Of a stretch of DNA of 64,000 nucleotides, positions 27,445 through 36,456 are shown piece by piece. The notes below the pieces were generated by a model. The model was not told the DNA's origin and did no database searches. It worked only from the letters and a program-made list of their open reading frames with translations. A program made the position numbers and the translations under genes. The DNA is taken from the NCBI RefSeq assembly GCF_001983935.1, contig NZ_CP017641.1:1736001-1800000 (forward strand), in the 5' to 3' direction. The stretch comes from Fuerstiella marisgermanici (GTDB lineage: Bacteria > Planctomycetota > Planctomycetia > Planctomycetales > Planctomycetaceae). Each line of letters opens with the position of its first letter. The stretch's first letter is position 1.

Positions 27445-28602
27445 ATGAAAACGATAGCCACAACCTTAGTTCTCACCTTGCTTCTGGCCTTCCAGCCAAC
27501 CGCTGACGCTCAGCGCGGTGGAGATCGGGGTGACCGAGGCGGATTCGGTGGTCGCGGCGGCGGCGAGGAAGGCGGTCGTTCACGCGGTGGATTCGGCGGC
27601 GGGCAGACTCGCGGTGGATTTGGCGGAGGTCCTCCCGGTGGTGGACGGCCCACCATGGATGCCAACGGCGATGGCCGCATTGACCAATCCGAGCTGGACC
27701 GTATGCCGCCTCAGTTTAAGCAGATGATGGAAGCACGTGGCATCAAGCTGCAGGCTGGCGTGAGTGTCGACGAATTCCGCAACAACATGCGTGAACAATT
27801 CATGAGGGCTCGCGAAGAAGGCGGTTCGTCGTTCGGGCAGCGGCCATCACCAGCCAGTGAAAATGCGTCAGCAGGCAACCGGACCGCGTACACGCCTTCG
27901 GCTCCGTTTCGAGCACGAGACAAAGAACGGATGACGATTGACCTTCCGCCAAAATGGAGTGAGCTGGATACCGACTTCGACGGTCAGGTTGCTTTGTACG
28001 AATGGATGACGGCTCGCCGTGACGAATTGGATCTGTTCGACGAAATTGACTCCGACTTCGACGGCCTGCTGACACCGCGCGAACTGAAAGACTACGACGA
28101 TGTCGCCTCCAGCGGCGAACAGATGCTGGCCAAAATGGCGGAAAAGTATGCTCGCCCGCGTCTGACAATTGTCAGCGCAAACGGAGCGACAACCATCGGC
28201 GGCAAAGGAAGCGCCGCGATTGCAAACATGTCTAAGGAAGAACAACAGAAGCATCAGGAGACGGCAAAACGCTACTTCCCGATGATGGACAAAGACAAAG
28301 ACGGCAAAATCAGCATGGAAGAATTTGACGCCAGTCGCCGAATTCGACCCATGTTTGAAAAGGCGGGTATCAAAGTCGAAGCCATGTCCGCCGAACAATT
28401 TACTCAACGCTACACCCAGGCAATCGCCTTCTTTCAGTCTCAAAAAGGCGCAGGCGGCGACACGTCCGGCCGTGGCGGCGATTTTGGTGGGCGAGGCGGA
28501 TTTGGGCGCGGCGGCGATACCGGCGGCAGGGGTCGTGGCGGAGATTCCGGTGGTAGGGAGTCTGGTGGCAGAGGTGGTTTCGGCCGGGGCGGTGGTCGAT
28601 AG
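27445..28602 (+). CDS. Exported EF-hand protein with RGG-rich low-complexity ends
   Basis: 385 residues. A signal peptide ends near residue 22 (ADA-QRGG). Residues 23-69 are Gly/Arg/Phe repeats of the RGGFGG type. Four EF-hand calcium loops follow with Asp at positions 1, 3 and 5: about 72-83 (DANGDGRIDQSE), 175-186, 202-213 and 282-293 (DKDKDGKISMEE). The last about 50 residues return to RGG/FGRGG repeats. It is divergent from the GspD-like gene, whose product ends in the same kind of tail and also starts its mature part with AQRG. Calcium binding is well supported; the role of the tails is unknown. Confidence 0.88.
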   Translation: MKTIATTLVLTLLLAFQPTADAQRGGDRGDRGGFGGRGGGEEGGRSRGGFGGGQTRGGFGGGPPGGGRPTMDANGDGRIDQSELDRMPPQFKQMMEARGIKLQAGVSVDEFRNNMREQFMRAREEGGSSFGQRPSPASENASAGNRTAYTPSAPFRARDKERMTIDLPPKWSELDTDFDGQVALYEWMTARRDELDLFDEIDSDFDGLLTPRELKDYDDVASSGEQMLAKMAEKYARPRLTIVSANGATTIGGKGSAAIANMSKEEQQKHQETAKRYFPMMDKDKDGKISMEEFDASRRIRPMFEKAGIKVEAMSAEQFTQRYTQAIAFFQSQKGAGGDTSGRGGDFGGRGGFGRGGDTGGRGRGGDSGGRESGGRGGFGRGGGR

Positions 28603-28744
28603 TGGCGGCAGCATCGTAGGCGTCAATTCTGCACGAAGGATTGTGTGACGGATCAGTTGCGCTTACGATATTAGTCCCGCCCCAGCTCAGTGACGGAACT
28701 TGCTGAGCACAACTCGCCCACCTGATACCTTGAAAGGTCCCAAC

Positions 28745-30088
28745 ATGTTTGGCCCTGCCTCAACGTCCGCTGGCGCTCGTACACGCCACAATCGTCGCTG
28801 GTTTTTGAACAGCGGCATGACGGCTCTTGGTGGTTTAAGCGCGGCTCAGCTGATGAGCCTGCAGGCTGCGTCGGGAGCATCCACGTCGCCGACCGCGGAC
28901 AAGAAGGCTGTCATTCTGTTCTGGTTGTCCGGCGGCCCCAGTCATATCGACATGTGGGATCCCAAGCCCGACGCACCATCGGAAATTCGAGGCCCCTACT
29001 CAACGATTCCGACCAAGCTGCCTGGCGTCCGATTTTCTGAGCACCTGCCATTGCAGGCGTCTATCGCGGACAAGCTTTCCATTATTCGATCGGTTGACTG
29101 TTCGTCCAGCAACCACACACCAATCACGATGCAGGCTGGCAACCCGCTGGCTCGCCGCACGAACGACGGTCGTGATGGCGACGGTTACCCATCGATGGGT
29201 GCAGTCGCGGCAAAGTTTCGAGGTTCCAACGATGCCGACCTGCCCCCGTTTGTGGGGCTGGCCGATTCATGGGCCGCCGACGTGTGGGAAGCCGGCCACA
29301 TGGGCAGCGACTTTTCCCCCGTGAAAGGCAACGAACTGCAGGGCAAGTTCGCCATGCCGCCCGGCATCGCAGCCGACCGTTTCCGAAGCCGCCAGAACAT
29401 TCGTCAACAGCTGGATCTGTTTGGTGGCAGCATTGCAAATGACCAAACGCTAAATCAAACGGACCGATTTACTCAACAGGCCTACGACCTTGTGCTGTCC
29501 GGCAAGGTTCAAAAAGCGTTCAACGTTGACGAAGAATCCGCAGAAACGAAGGCCGCTTACGGAACGGAAAGCATGGCGAAAAAAGCCCTGCAGGCTCGCC
29601 GACTGGTGGAAGCCGGCGTCACGTTTGTGCTGGTCAGCGGCGCGTGGGGCTACTTCGACCATCATGGCGATCAGGTTCGCTGGGGCGGCATTGAAAAAGG
29701 ACTCACACCGCTGCTGCCACGAGTCGACCGAACTTTGTACGCGCTGATCAACGATCTTGAACAGCGAGGCATCCTGGACAGCACGCTGGTGCTGATGATG
29801 GGCGAATTTGGCCGAGCCCCCGTGATCAACAAAGATGCTGGACGCGATCACTGGACGAACGTGATGTCGATGGTCGTCGCGGGCGGTGGCTTGAACCATG
29901 GCCAGGTGATCGGTTCGACCGATCGGCGTGGTGGAGCGATCGAATCAAGTGTCGTGCGTCCTCAGGACCTTGCCGCGACGACGTTCCAGCACTTGGGCAT
30001 CGATTTGAACGCCCACTGGACCAACACTCAGGGCCGCCCGATTCCGATTGTCGTCGAAGGCGGACGTCCGATCCCGGAACTCGGTTAG
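28745..30088 (+). CDS. DUF1501 family protein (sulfatase/phosphatase-like fold)
   Basis: 447 residues from the ATG at 28745, which has GAAAGG about eight bases upstream; an earlier in-frame start at 28700 is less likely. The N-terminus HNRRWFLNSGMTALGGLSA resembles a Tat signal. The DUF1501 hallmarks are clear: ILFWLSGGPSHIDMWDPKPDAP, VTFVLVSGAWGYFDHHGD and LVLMMGEFGRAPVINKDAGRDHW. DUF1501 proteins share the alkaline phosphatase-like fold and are abundant in planctomycetes but mostly uncharacterised. It stands without the usual PSCyt1 partner and instead precedes a cyanophycinase-like gene by five bases. Confidence 0.93.
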   Translation: MFGPASTSAGARTRHNRRWFLNSGMTALGGLSAAQLMSLQAASGASTSPTADKKAVILFWLSGGPSHIDMWDPKPDAPSEIRGPYSTIPTKLPGVRFSEHLPLQASIADKLSIIRSVDCSSSNHTPITMQAGNPLARRTNDGRDGDGYPSMGAVAAKFRGSNDADLPPFVGLADSWAADVWEAGHMGSDFSPVKGNELQGKFAMPPGIAADRFRSRQNIRQQLDLFGGSIANDQTLNQTDRFTQQAYDLVLSGKVQKAFNVDEESAETKAAYGTESMAKKALQARRLVEAGVTFVLVSGAWGYFDHHGDQVRWGGIEKGLTPLLPRVDRTLYALINDLEQRGILDSTLVLMMGEFGRAPVINKDAGRDHWTNVMSMVVAGGGLNHGQVIGSTDRRGGAIESSVVRPQDLAATTFQHLGIDLNAHWTNTQGRPIPIVVEGGRPIPELG

Positions 30089-30093
30089 ACCGA

Positions 30094-30915
30094 ATGCTAA
30101 GCGTCCTCAAATCCGCGTTCGCCCCCGCACAATTGATCGCGGTGTGGCTACTGTGTTGCGGTTTGACTGTTGCCGAAGAAGGCACGCTGGTGATCGTCGG
30201 CGGTGGCGGTACACCGGAAGCTGTGGTTGTGAAGACCATGGAACTGGCAGGAGGACCAGAGGCCAACATCGTGGTTTTGCCTCAGGCATCGTCGCGCGAA
30301 GATCGTGGCCAGTCGTCTGCCAGGATGTTTAAGGACGCAGGAGCGACACGCGTTACGGTCGTCGAAGTTGACGCCCCGCTGGCGGCTCGAAAAAGTATCG
30401 AGGCAGCCGACCTGATTTGGTTTCCCGGCGGCCAGCAGAGTCGCCTGATGGGAGCTCTGACGAAAGCGGACCTCGTCGACACCATTGTTGCTCGACATAA
30501 AGCGGGCACGGTCATCGGCGGCACCAGCGCCGGAGCCGCCGTGATGGCGTTGGACATGATCCCGCACTCGCCCGACGAACAAGCGCTACGATTCGGCAAC
30601 ACGCCGATCACAAAAGGCCTTGGCCTGGCACCAGAGTTAATCGTGGACCAGCACTTTGTGGAACGCAGTCGATTGAATCGTTTGCTGAGTGCCGTGATCG
30701 ACCGCCCGCAGCGTATCGGCGTGGGCATCGGCGAACGCACGGCCGTATTGTGGCACAACAAAACGCTACAGGTACTAGGTGAAGGCAGCGTCGTGATTCT
30801 CGATGCTCGCAACGCGGCAGTCGCAACCGCGTCTGCCGGCAAACTGCAAGGCGTTCGCGACATCCGTCTTTACGTATTGAAATCCGGCGAGCAGTACGAC
30901 GGCAAGGGGCGGTAG
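30094..30915 (+). CDS. Cyanophycinase-like S51 serine peptidase, exported
   Basis: 273 residues. A signal peptide (LIAVWLLCCGLTVAEE) is followed by GTLVIVGGGGTPEAVV, the S51 start. The nucleophile Ser sits in VIGGTSAGAAVMA, the classical GTSAGA motif of cyanophycinase and dipeptidase E, and LDQHF-like DQHFVERSRLNRL follows. Cyanophycinases release Asp-Arg dipeptides from cyanophycin; related exported members may act on other peptides. It begins five bases after the DUF1501 stop, so the two form an operon. Confidence 0.9.
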   Translation: MLSVLKSAFAPAQLIAVWLLCCGLTVAEEGTLVIVGGGGTPEAVVVKTMELAGGPEANIVVLPQASSREDRGQSSARMFKDAGATRVTVVEVDAPLAARKSIEAADLIWFPGGQQSRLMGALTKADLVDTIVARHKAGTVIGGTSAGAAVMALDMIPHSPDEQALRFGNTPITKGLGLAPELIVDQHFVERSRLNRLLSAVIDRPQRIGVGIGERTAVLWHNKTLQVLGEGSVVILDARNAAVATASAGKLQGVRDIRLYVLKSGEQYDGKGR

Positions 30916-30995
30916 ACACTGCGTTGGTATCAGTCCGCTGGAAACGGTTGTCGAAACCAACGAACTGCGTCTGAAGGAATTCGGCCCTATCGGTG

Positions 30996-32279
30996 TTATT
31001 CCGCGATCAGGTAAATATGTTCCTGCGTGCGGAGCAGAATCTTTCCATCGACGAACACAGGCGTCGCAACCGTGTGCTCGCCACCGATTTCATTCTTGCT
31101 GATCACTTTGAACTCATCGGCCATCGCGTCGATGACAAAGACGGCCCCGTCCTGACGAGTCACATACAGCTTACCGTCTGCCAGAATCGGTGACGCTCGG
31201 AATGTCATGCGGTGTTTTTCTAACTGGCCTGACCAGATTGTCTTGCCTGTTTTCAGATCCAGGCAGTCGATCGTGCCGCGATCATTCTTGACGTCGCGCA
31301 ACACAAACACGCGTGCGTTTGCGACCGTCGGGGTTGGGACATCGGCGGAGGTTCCTTTGTTCGTCCACAGGACGTGTGAATCTGTGACATTGCCAGTCCC
31401 ACCCATTTTGATAGCGGTCAGCGTGCCGCCGCGAGCATACGGCGCGATCACGATCCCGTCGGTCGCGACCGACGAACTGATTGACCGGAAGTACTCGTTG
31501 TGCTCCGGATTCAGGCTGCCCACACGCCACAATTCTGCGCCGTCGGAGGCGTCGTGGCAGGTGACATAGTCAGCGCCGGTCACGACGATAACTTCTTTAC
31601 CATCCGGGTTTGTTGTGACAACCGGAGTGGTGTAACTCTGAGCAGCCTCGCGCGGTGCGTCTGTTTTGCGGTCGTGCTTCCACAACAATTCTCCGTCCGC
31701 CGGGTTGAAGGCCGCAAGATACGACGGGCCCGTGTGCATCATCGTGATAACGATCGCATTGCTGGTGAACACCGGTGACGTGCCCAAATCCCACCACAGC
31801 GTTTCTGTGGTGACTTCAGCAAATCGATCGAAGACGTTGGTCTGCCACACAAGGTCGCCGGCCAGATTAAAACAACCAAAGTCGCCGCTTTTGAAATACA
31901 CGAAAACGCGTTCGCCATCTGTCAGCGGCGATGGATTCGCGCCGGTGCCGTCTTTGCCCTGTTTGCCTTCCAGCGACTTACCAAAGTTGTGTTGCCAAAT
32001 CTGCTTTCCGTCCATGCCGATGCATGTGACGAGGTTCTTCCCGTTATGCGTCGAGGTATAGAAAATTCGGCCGTTGGTGACGGCAGGTGTGGAGGCCCCG
32101 ATCCCGGTGATCGCGTGTTTCCACGTGATGTTGCTGTCGGCGGACCATTCGGTTGCATAGCCGCTTCCGTTAGCCACGCCATTGCCGTTCGGGCCGCGCC
32201 AGCTTGGCCATTCCGCAGCGTGACTGCCGTCGGAAAGCGAGGCGATGAGAAAGACAGGAATCGAAAGGAAACGAAACAT
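30996..32279 (-). CDS. Exported PQQ-like beta-propeller protein
   Basis: 427 residues from the ATG at 32279 (CGGAG seven bases before it); the longer open frame runs through a hairpin and is rejected. A signal peptide ends near SHAAEW, followed by the typical PSWRGPNGNGVANG opening of planctomycete PQQ-propeller proteins. Repeated blade motifs end in an aromatic residue: DGKQIWQHNFG, AGDLVWQTN, DGELLWKHD, DGAELWRVG and TGKTIWSG. No quinoprotein active-site motif or heme site is seen, so it is more likely a scaffold or binding protein than a dehydrogenase. Confidence 0.9.
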   Translation of the reverse strand: MFRFLSIPVFLIASLSDGSHAAEWPSWRGPNGNGVANGSGYATEWSADSNITWKHAITGIGASTPAVTNGRIFYTSTHNGKNLVTCIGMDGKQIWQHNFGKSLEGKQGKDGTGANPSPLTDGERVFVYFKSGDFGCFNLAGDLVWQTNVFDRFAEVTTETLWWDLGTSPVFTSNAIVITMMHTGPSYLAAFNPADGELLWKHDRKTDAPREAAQSYTTPVVTTNPDGKEVIVVTGADYVTCHDASDGAELWRVGSLNPEHNEYFRSISSSVATDGIVIAPYARGGTLTAIKMGGTGNVTDSHVLWTNKGTSADVPTPTVANARVFVLRDVKNDRGTIDCLDLKTGKTIWSGQLEKHRMTFRASPILADGKLYVTRQDGAVFVIDAMADEFKVISKNEIGGEHTVATPVFVDGKILLRTQEHIYLIAE

Positions 32280-32310
32280 GGGAATCTCCGGCGTTGGCGG
32301 ACAGGCATAA

Positions 32311-32345
32311 AGAAGCCCGGCGTTCTGTTGAAAAGCCGGGCGTCT
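32311..32345. terminator. Hairpin between the small membrane-protein gene and the PQQ gene
   Basis: GCCCGGC (32315-32321) pairs with GCCGGGC (32335-32341), and the stem extends to 11 positions with one mismatch. It belongs to the same sequence family as the hairpin at 19509-19545 (AGAAGCCCGGC ... AAAAGCCGGGC). It follows the 144-residue gene's stop and probably ends that transcript. Confidence 0.65.
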
Positions 32346-32370
32346 GTGCAATTACTCGATAGCCTTTAGA

Positions 32371-32805
32371 TTAGTGAGCGTGAGCCCCATGGCCATGCTC
32401 ATCGGCAGCTTCATCCTCGTCTGAAAAATCGATCAGATTGCCGAACGTGCCCGACATCTGAACCGATCCGCACAGCAGCGTGATACATGTCAGCATCGTC
32501 ACGTAGATGAATTTGCCTGCGTAGTTGCTGACCGTCAGGCCGAAAATCGTATGAGCTCCATCAATGGGCGGAGCGACGGCTCCCCACACGATCACTGCCA
32601 CGAACATCAGCAACAGGACACCGATAAAGCCGCCACGACGAAGGATGTCGAAGGTCTTCACCCAGTTCACGGCCAGCGACCAGAAAGCGATCCACGCCAG
32701 CAAAGGCAGCCACGGCAGAATCACCTTCACAAATGCGACCACAACATCCAGCAATGACCAAAAGACATTGACCAGACTATGGAAGAGTTCGAAAACGGCG
32801 TCCAT
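32371..32805 (-). CDS. Membrane protein with His-rich C-terminus, unknown
   Basis: 144 residues with about three to four membrane segments (for example VVAFVKVILPWLPLLAWIAFW, IGVLLLMFVAVIVWGAVA and GKFIYVTMLTCITLLCGSV). It ends in an acidic and histidine-rich tail (DEDEAADEHGHGAHAH) that could bind metal. No recognised family. It lies between a Gfo/Idh/MocA gene and a PQQ-propeller gene on the same strand, but intergenic gaps of about 90-140 bases and a hairpin argue against one operon. Confidence 0.75.
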   Translation of the reverse strand: MDAVFELFHSLVNVFWSLLDVVVAFVKVILPWLPLLAWIAFWSLAVNWVKTFDILRRGGFIGVLLLMFVAVIVWGAVAPPIDGAHTIFGLTVSNYAGKFIYVTMLTCITLLCGSVQMSGTFGNLIDFSDEDEAADEHGHGAHAH

Positions 32806-32943
32806 GGAAGTTTGTATTCAGTTTGAAGTGTGAAAGAAGTGACAGGAGAAGCCCCGCAAAGTCCTTGCGAGGTAAGCTCTCGGTGATCAGCGAATCCTAG
32901 CGATATTCTCCGCAAAACTCCAGTTTCCGCCAGCCAGAAAACG

Positions 32944-34047
32944 CTACGGCGCGACAGCTTCGCCGCCATTTCGAGCGGACTGTAACGCCGCATCCAGCAC
33001 GCGCTGCGTTTGCAACGCGATTTCCGGCCAGTGAGAATCCACTTTGCCACTCAGCACGAGCGATGAGAAGTTGCGGAACAGATTCGTTTCCTGAGCCGTC
33101 TTTTCGTTGTTGGCGTATTCGGGCACGGCTACGGATTGAAGGTGTTTCTCCATGTTGAACTGGCAACCGTCGGTGACGAAGTCGTGGTTGGCGACATCAA
33201 ACGAAACCGTGTTCCCGAAATATGGCAGCACGAAGTCCTTCACGTCGACGTACCCTTTTGTTCCGCTGATGTTCACCCATTGCTGGTGGTTGCCTCGGAA
33301 CGAGTTATAGAAGGTCGCTGACACGCCGCTGGCGAAATGCAGTTCGCCCTGGAATTCCATCGGAACGTCTTCCGGACTGTCCGGACGTTTGGCGCCATGC
33401 AGAATTCGCCCGCGAACTTCGACAGGCATTTCGTAGTTCATGGTCCACAACGTCATTCGGATCGTGTACCAGCCAAGGTCTCCCAGGCAGCCGGCGGGTT
33501 CGAGATTGCTGCTGGCTCGGATGTTGCTGCCCACCCATTCTTCGTCCGCACAGAAGCTGAACTGACTGGCGATACGTCGGATCTCGCCAACGCTGTTGCC
33601 ATCGTCCAGCACTTTACGAAGCTCAGGCAGCCGAGCACTGTGCATGAACATCACGCCGTCCATAAACTGCACGTTGTTCGCGTTGCAGGCATCAATCATC
33701 GTCTGCACATCAGCAGCCGTGACACCGCAGGGCTTTTCGACCATCACATGCTTGCCCGCGTTGGCGGCCTTCACCACCCATTCCGTGCGCAGGCCGGTCG
33801 GCAGCGGAACATAAACGGCGTCAATATCGCCTCGCTGCAGAAGTTCGTCATAGCTGCCAACGGCATCGACCTGCTGGCTGACCGGCGCGGAAGCCTGGCA
33901 TTCGTCAATAAACGCCTGAGCCTTCTCAGTCGCACGACTGGCCACCGCGACGACCTGACCGTTGCCCGAATTGGCAATCGAATGCCAGTTCTTCATGGCA
34001 ATACCAGCGGTACTCAAAATGCCCCAGCGGCAAGTTTGCTGACTCAT
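32944..34047 (-). CDS. Gfo/Idh/MocA family NAD(P)-dependent oxidoreductase
   Basis: 367 residues, cytoplasmic. The N-terminal Rossmann fold begins CRWGILSTAGIAMKNWHSIA and continues with VVAVASRATEKAQAF. The conserved EKP motif is in VMVEKPCGVTAADVQTMIDAC, followed by the MDGVMFMHSARLPELRKVL segment typical of trans-dihydrodiol dehydrogenase/glucose-fructose oxidoreductase relatives. The substrate is probably a sugar or inositol, but it cannot be read from the sequence. Confidence 0.92.
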   Translation of the reverse strand: MSQQTCRWGILSTAGIAMKNWHSIANSGNGQVVAVASRATEKAQAFIDECQASAPVSQQVDAVGSYDELLQRGDIDAVYVPLPTGLRTEWVVKAANAGKHVMVEKPCGVTAADVQTMIDACNANNVQFMDGVMFMHSARLPELRKVLDDGNSVGEIRRIASQFSFCADEEWVGSNIRASSNLEPAGCLGDLGWYTIRMTLWTMNYEMPVEVRGRILHGAKRPDSPEDVPMEFQGELHFASGVSATFYNSFRGNHQQWVNISGTKGYVDVKDFVLPYFGNTVSFDVANHDFVTDGCQFNMEKHLQSVAVPEYANNEKTAQETNLFRNFSSLVLSGKVDSHWPEIALQTQRVLDAALQSARNGGEAVAP

Positions 34048-34393
34048 ATGGGCCTGTTCTCACTTATGTTTGCTGCCTGGCGCGAAAGCCTGACTTCCTG
34101 AAGTCGCCGAGCTTTCAACTCCGAAAACGATTTGACTTGTGAACTCAACGCAGCGGCAAATTTCACCGTCCCCTGCGCTGTGATGCGGATCGTCTTGAAA
34201 TCTGCGACAGAACTCAAGCGTTCGGAAACAGCGACAACTGCACCGGGCCGGCGATGGTGAACCACTACGAAGCCGTACCGCTCGCTGGCCACTCATTGTC
34301 GTTGGTGTTACTTTCTGGCACGACTCTAGGCCAACGCTTGTAGTCGTTTGATCGCCTTTAGCTCGTGACTCTTCAGCTTGAAAGTGTTGTACA
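34048..34393. other. Intergenic region between divergent genes
   Basis: About 346 bases. An 82-codon minus-strand frame from a GTG at 34292 ends in ATGA over the oxidoreductase start, but its composition is ordinary and no ribosome site precedes it, so it is not called. No hairpin or repeat stands out. Confidence 0.4.
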
Positions 34394-35443
34394 TTGTCTG
34401 GTTCTGCCGTTTTCGAACTCACGTCATCACGACAGTTTCCGGACTGGCTGGTCGAACAAAGGCTAAGCCTGGCGTTCACCACCTACCAGGCAGGAAAACT
34501 GTTCCTGCTGGGTACCAAACCTGATGGCAAACTGTCGGTTTTCGAACGTACTTTCAATCGGTGCCTGGGCTTGTGGTCAAACGGCCAGGCGTTGTGGCTG
34601 TCGTCGCTGTATCAGTTGTGGCGGTTTGAGAATGTTCTTGAACAAGGTCAGCGAGCGGAAACGGCCGACCGACTTTACGTGCCACAGGTGGTTTACGTCA
34701 CCGGCGATCTGGATATCCACGACGTGGCGGTTGAAGATTCCGGTCGCGTGGTTTTCGTGAACACGCTGTTCGGCTGCCTGGCAACAATCAGTGAGACTCA
34801 CAGCTTTGTGCCTCTGTGGAAGCCGCCCTTCATTGACCGTCTGGCTGCCGAAGACCGTTGCCATCTGAACGGGCTGGCACTGGAAAACGGCAAGGCGAAA
34901 TACGTCACGGCGGTCAGTCGCAGCAACGTTGCTGATGGCTGGCGAGATCGGCGTCATGACGGAGGCTGCGTGATCGACGTGCCGTCCAACGAAATCGTGG
35001 CGGAAGGACTTTCGATGCCGCATTCACCACGAGTCTACCAGGATAAGTTGTGGGTACTGAATTCGGGCACGGGCCACTTCGGCTTTATTGATCGCGACAA
35101 AGGCACGTTTGAAGAAGTGGCGTTCTGTCCGGGCTATCAGCGAGGTCTGTCGTTCCACGGTGACTACGCGATCATCGGCCTGTCGAAGCAGCGTGAGAAC
35201 CGAACGTTCTCCGGGCTGGATCTGGATCAGAATCTGGAAAAGGCTCAGGTCGATCCTCGCTGCGGCCTGCACATCATCGACCTGCGAACCGGCGACGCCA
35301 TTCACTGGGTGCGGATTGAAGGCGTGGTGTCGGAACTGTACGACGTCGTGGCATTGCCCGGTGTGCGGCAGCCTCAGGCACTGGGCTTCAAAAGCGACGA
35401 GATTCGTCGCGTGTTGCGGGTTGGTGAGGAGCAGCAGCTGTAA
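34394..35443 (+). CDS. TIGR03032 family protein (beta-propeller-like)
   Basis: 349 residues from a TTG at 34394; no ATG or GTG gives the conserved start, so a TTG is likely. Signature segments are YQAGKLFLLG, FNRCLGLWSNGQALWLSSLYQLWRF, LDIHDVAV, CHLNGLALENGKAKYVTAVSRSNVADGWRDRR, GLSMPHSPRVYQDKLWVLNSGTG and GLSFHGDYAIIGLSKQREN. The repeated strands suggest a propeller. No signal peptide is visible. The function of this family is unknown; in other bacteria it is often near TPR or glycan genes. Confidence 0.85.
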   Translation: MSGSAVFELTSSRQFPDWLVEQRLSLAFTTYQAGKLFLLGTKPDGKLSVFERTFNRCLGLWSNGQALWLSSLYQLWRFENVLEQGQRAETADRLYVPQVVYVTGDLDIHDVAVEDSGRVVFVNTLFGCLATISETHSFVPLWKPPFIDRLAAEDRCHLNGLALENGKAKYVTAVSRSNVADGWRDRRHDGGCVIDVPSNEIVAEGLSMPHSPRVYQDKLWVLNSGTGHFGFIDRDKGTFEEVAFCPGYQRGLSFHGDYAIIGLSKQRENRTFSGLDLDQNLEKAQVDPRCGLHIIDLRTGDAIHWVRIEGVVSELYDVVALPGVRQPQALGFKSDEIRRVLRVGEEQQL

Positions 35444-35478
35444 ACGGGCAGCAAGTGTGGGACTGGCGTTGTTATAGG

Positions 35479-35597
35479 TCGTTTAACCCGTAGCCGGAGG
35501 CGCAGGCGTCGTTGGGGCGGCGTCCGTAGATCGTCCACTTCCGCTGCGACATAGCCGTGTCCGGCCACACCTGCGCCTCCGGCTGCGGGTTAAACGA
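35479..35597. repeat. 119-bp element with 28-bp near-perfect terminal inverted repeats
   Basis: The left arm (35479-35506) and right arm (35570-35597) are complementary at 27 of 28 positions; the arm contains AACCCGTAGCCGGAGGCGCA. The 63-base spacer is itself GC-rich and has no plausible gene. No target-site duplication is evident. It lies just after the TIGR03032 stop, and may serve as a terminator or be a dispersed element. Confidence 0.85.
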
Positions 35598-35775
35598 TTG
35601 GGCGGGCTCGCCGCGTTCGGCGAAGGTCTCCTGACCTCGCCCCCATTTCGCTACAGGTATTTCGTGGTTGAGCGATGAAATTCGGCGTAACAAAATGGCG
35701 CGGGTTTCGCTTGAGAGAATTGAATGAGGCATGTTGCCTCTGGATTCGAACCTCAAACCCCGAAAGGACGTTCCC

Positions 35776-36162
35776 ATGTCTCGATTTATTGCCTTGGCGT
35801 TTCTCTTGTGCGGCACAACCTCGATTGTTTCTGCACAGGATTTCGCACAGTTGGAAAACACCTATCACGTTGAAGTCCGAGTAGAACATTGGCGGATCGG
35901 CTCTGCCTATTGGTCAACCGAGTTTTCCACAACGGACTACGATAGTGCACTTCTGATGTTTGATTTGTTTGAACTGGCTCTTGAAGAAAATGCCTTGCGT
36001 GAGATGTTGGGGTTCAGCTGGCAGTGGCTGGTAACCGATGTTCGCATCCGCACGGAATATCCGCCAGAACTGACCGCGCCATTGCAGCGAGCACAAACAC
36101 TGCGGCTGCAACGTCAAGCTACCGCGTATCAAACACCAATCCACCAATATCCGGGCCAGTAG
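35776..36162 (+). CDS. Small exported protein, unknown
   Basis: 128 residues from the ATG at 35776, which has AAAGGA eight bases before it. A signal peptide (FIALAFLLCGTTSIVSA) is followed by an alpha/beta-looking body with many aromatic residues (VEVRVEHWRIGSAYWSTEF, FSWQWLVTDVRI). No Cys in the mature part. No recognised family. Repeat elements lie on both sides. Confidence 0.65.
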   Translation: MSRFIALAFLLCGTTSIVSAQDFAQLENTYHVEVRVEHWRIGSAYWSTEFSTTDYDSALLMFDLFELALEENALREMLGFSWQWLVTDVRIRTEYPPELTAPLQRAQTLRLQRQATAYQTPIHQYPGQ

Positions 36163-36456
36163 CAGATGGCGGACGGGCGAAGCCTGCCAGCGTCAGCACT
36201 CGAAAACGGGGCCTGACGCTGCGTAGGCACAAAAAACAGCATTCGACCATGCTCGCCCCGCGGAGGGAGACGGAGACCTGGGGGCGGAGAGTGTTCGGGG
36301 TCAGGAGACCCTCGCGCAGCGGCGAAGCGGACAACGGGGTGAATCACTGTTGCCAGAGTTGCATATGGTAGTCGTTTCGCGTGCAATGCGTCGTCAGTTG
36401 GGCGAGGGGAGGTTGTTTTGATCTCGCCGCCACGTCAGATGGAGACGGGTTGCAAA
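36163..36456. other. Intergenic region with repeat-like GC-rich sequence
   Basis: About 294 bases. It contains GGTCAGGAGACC at 36299-36310, the inverse of GGTCTCCTGACC at 35625-35636 on the other side of the small exported gene, within a stretch rich in GGAG/GGGG. No gene is credible here. Confidence 0.45.

Noticed and set aside
34044-34292. 82-codon minus-strand frame ending in ATGA over the oxidoreductase start
   Set aside because: The overlap is attractive, but it starts with GTG without a ribosome site and has no recognisable protein features.
35479-35597. CRISPR-like array
   Set aside because: There are only two arms in inverted orientation and one spacer; no direct repeats at regular spacing and no cas gene.
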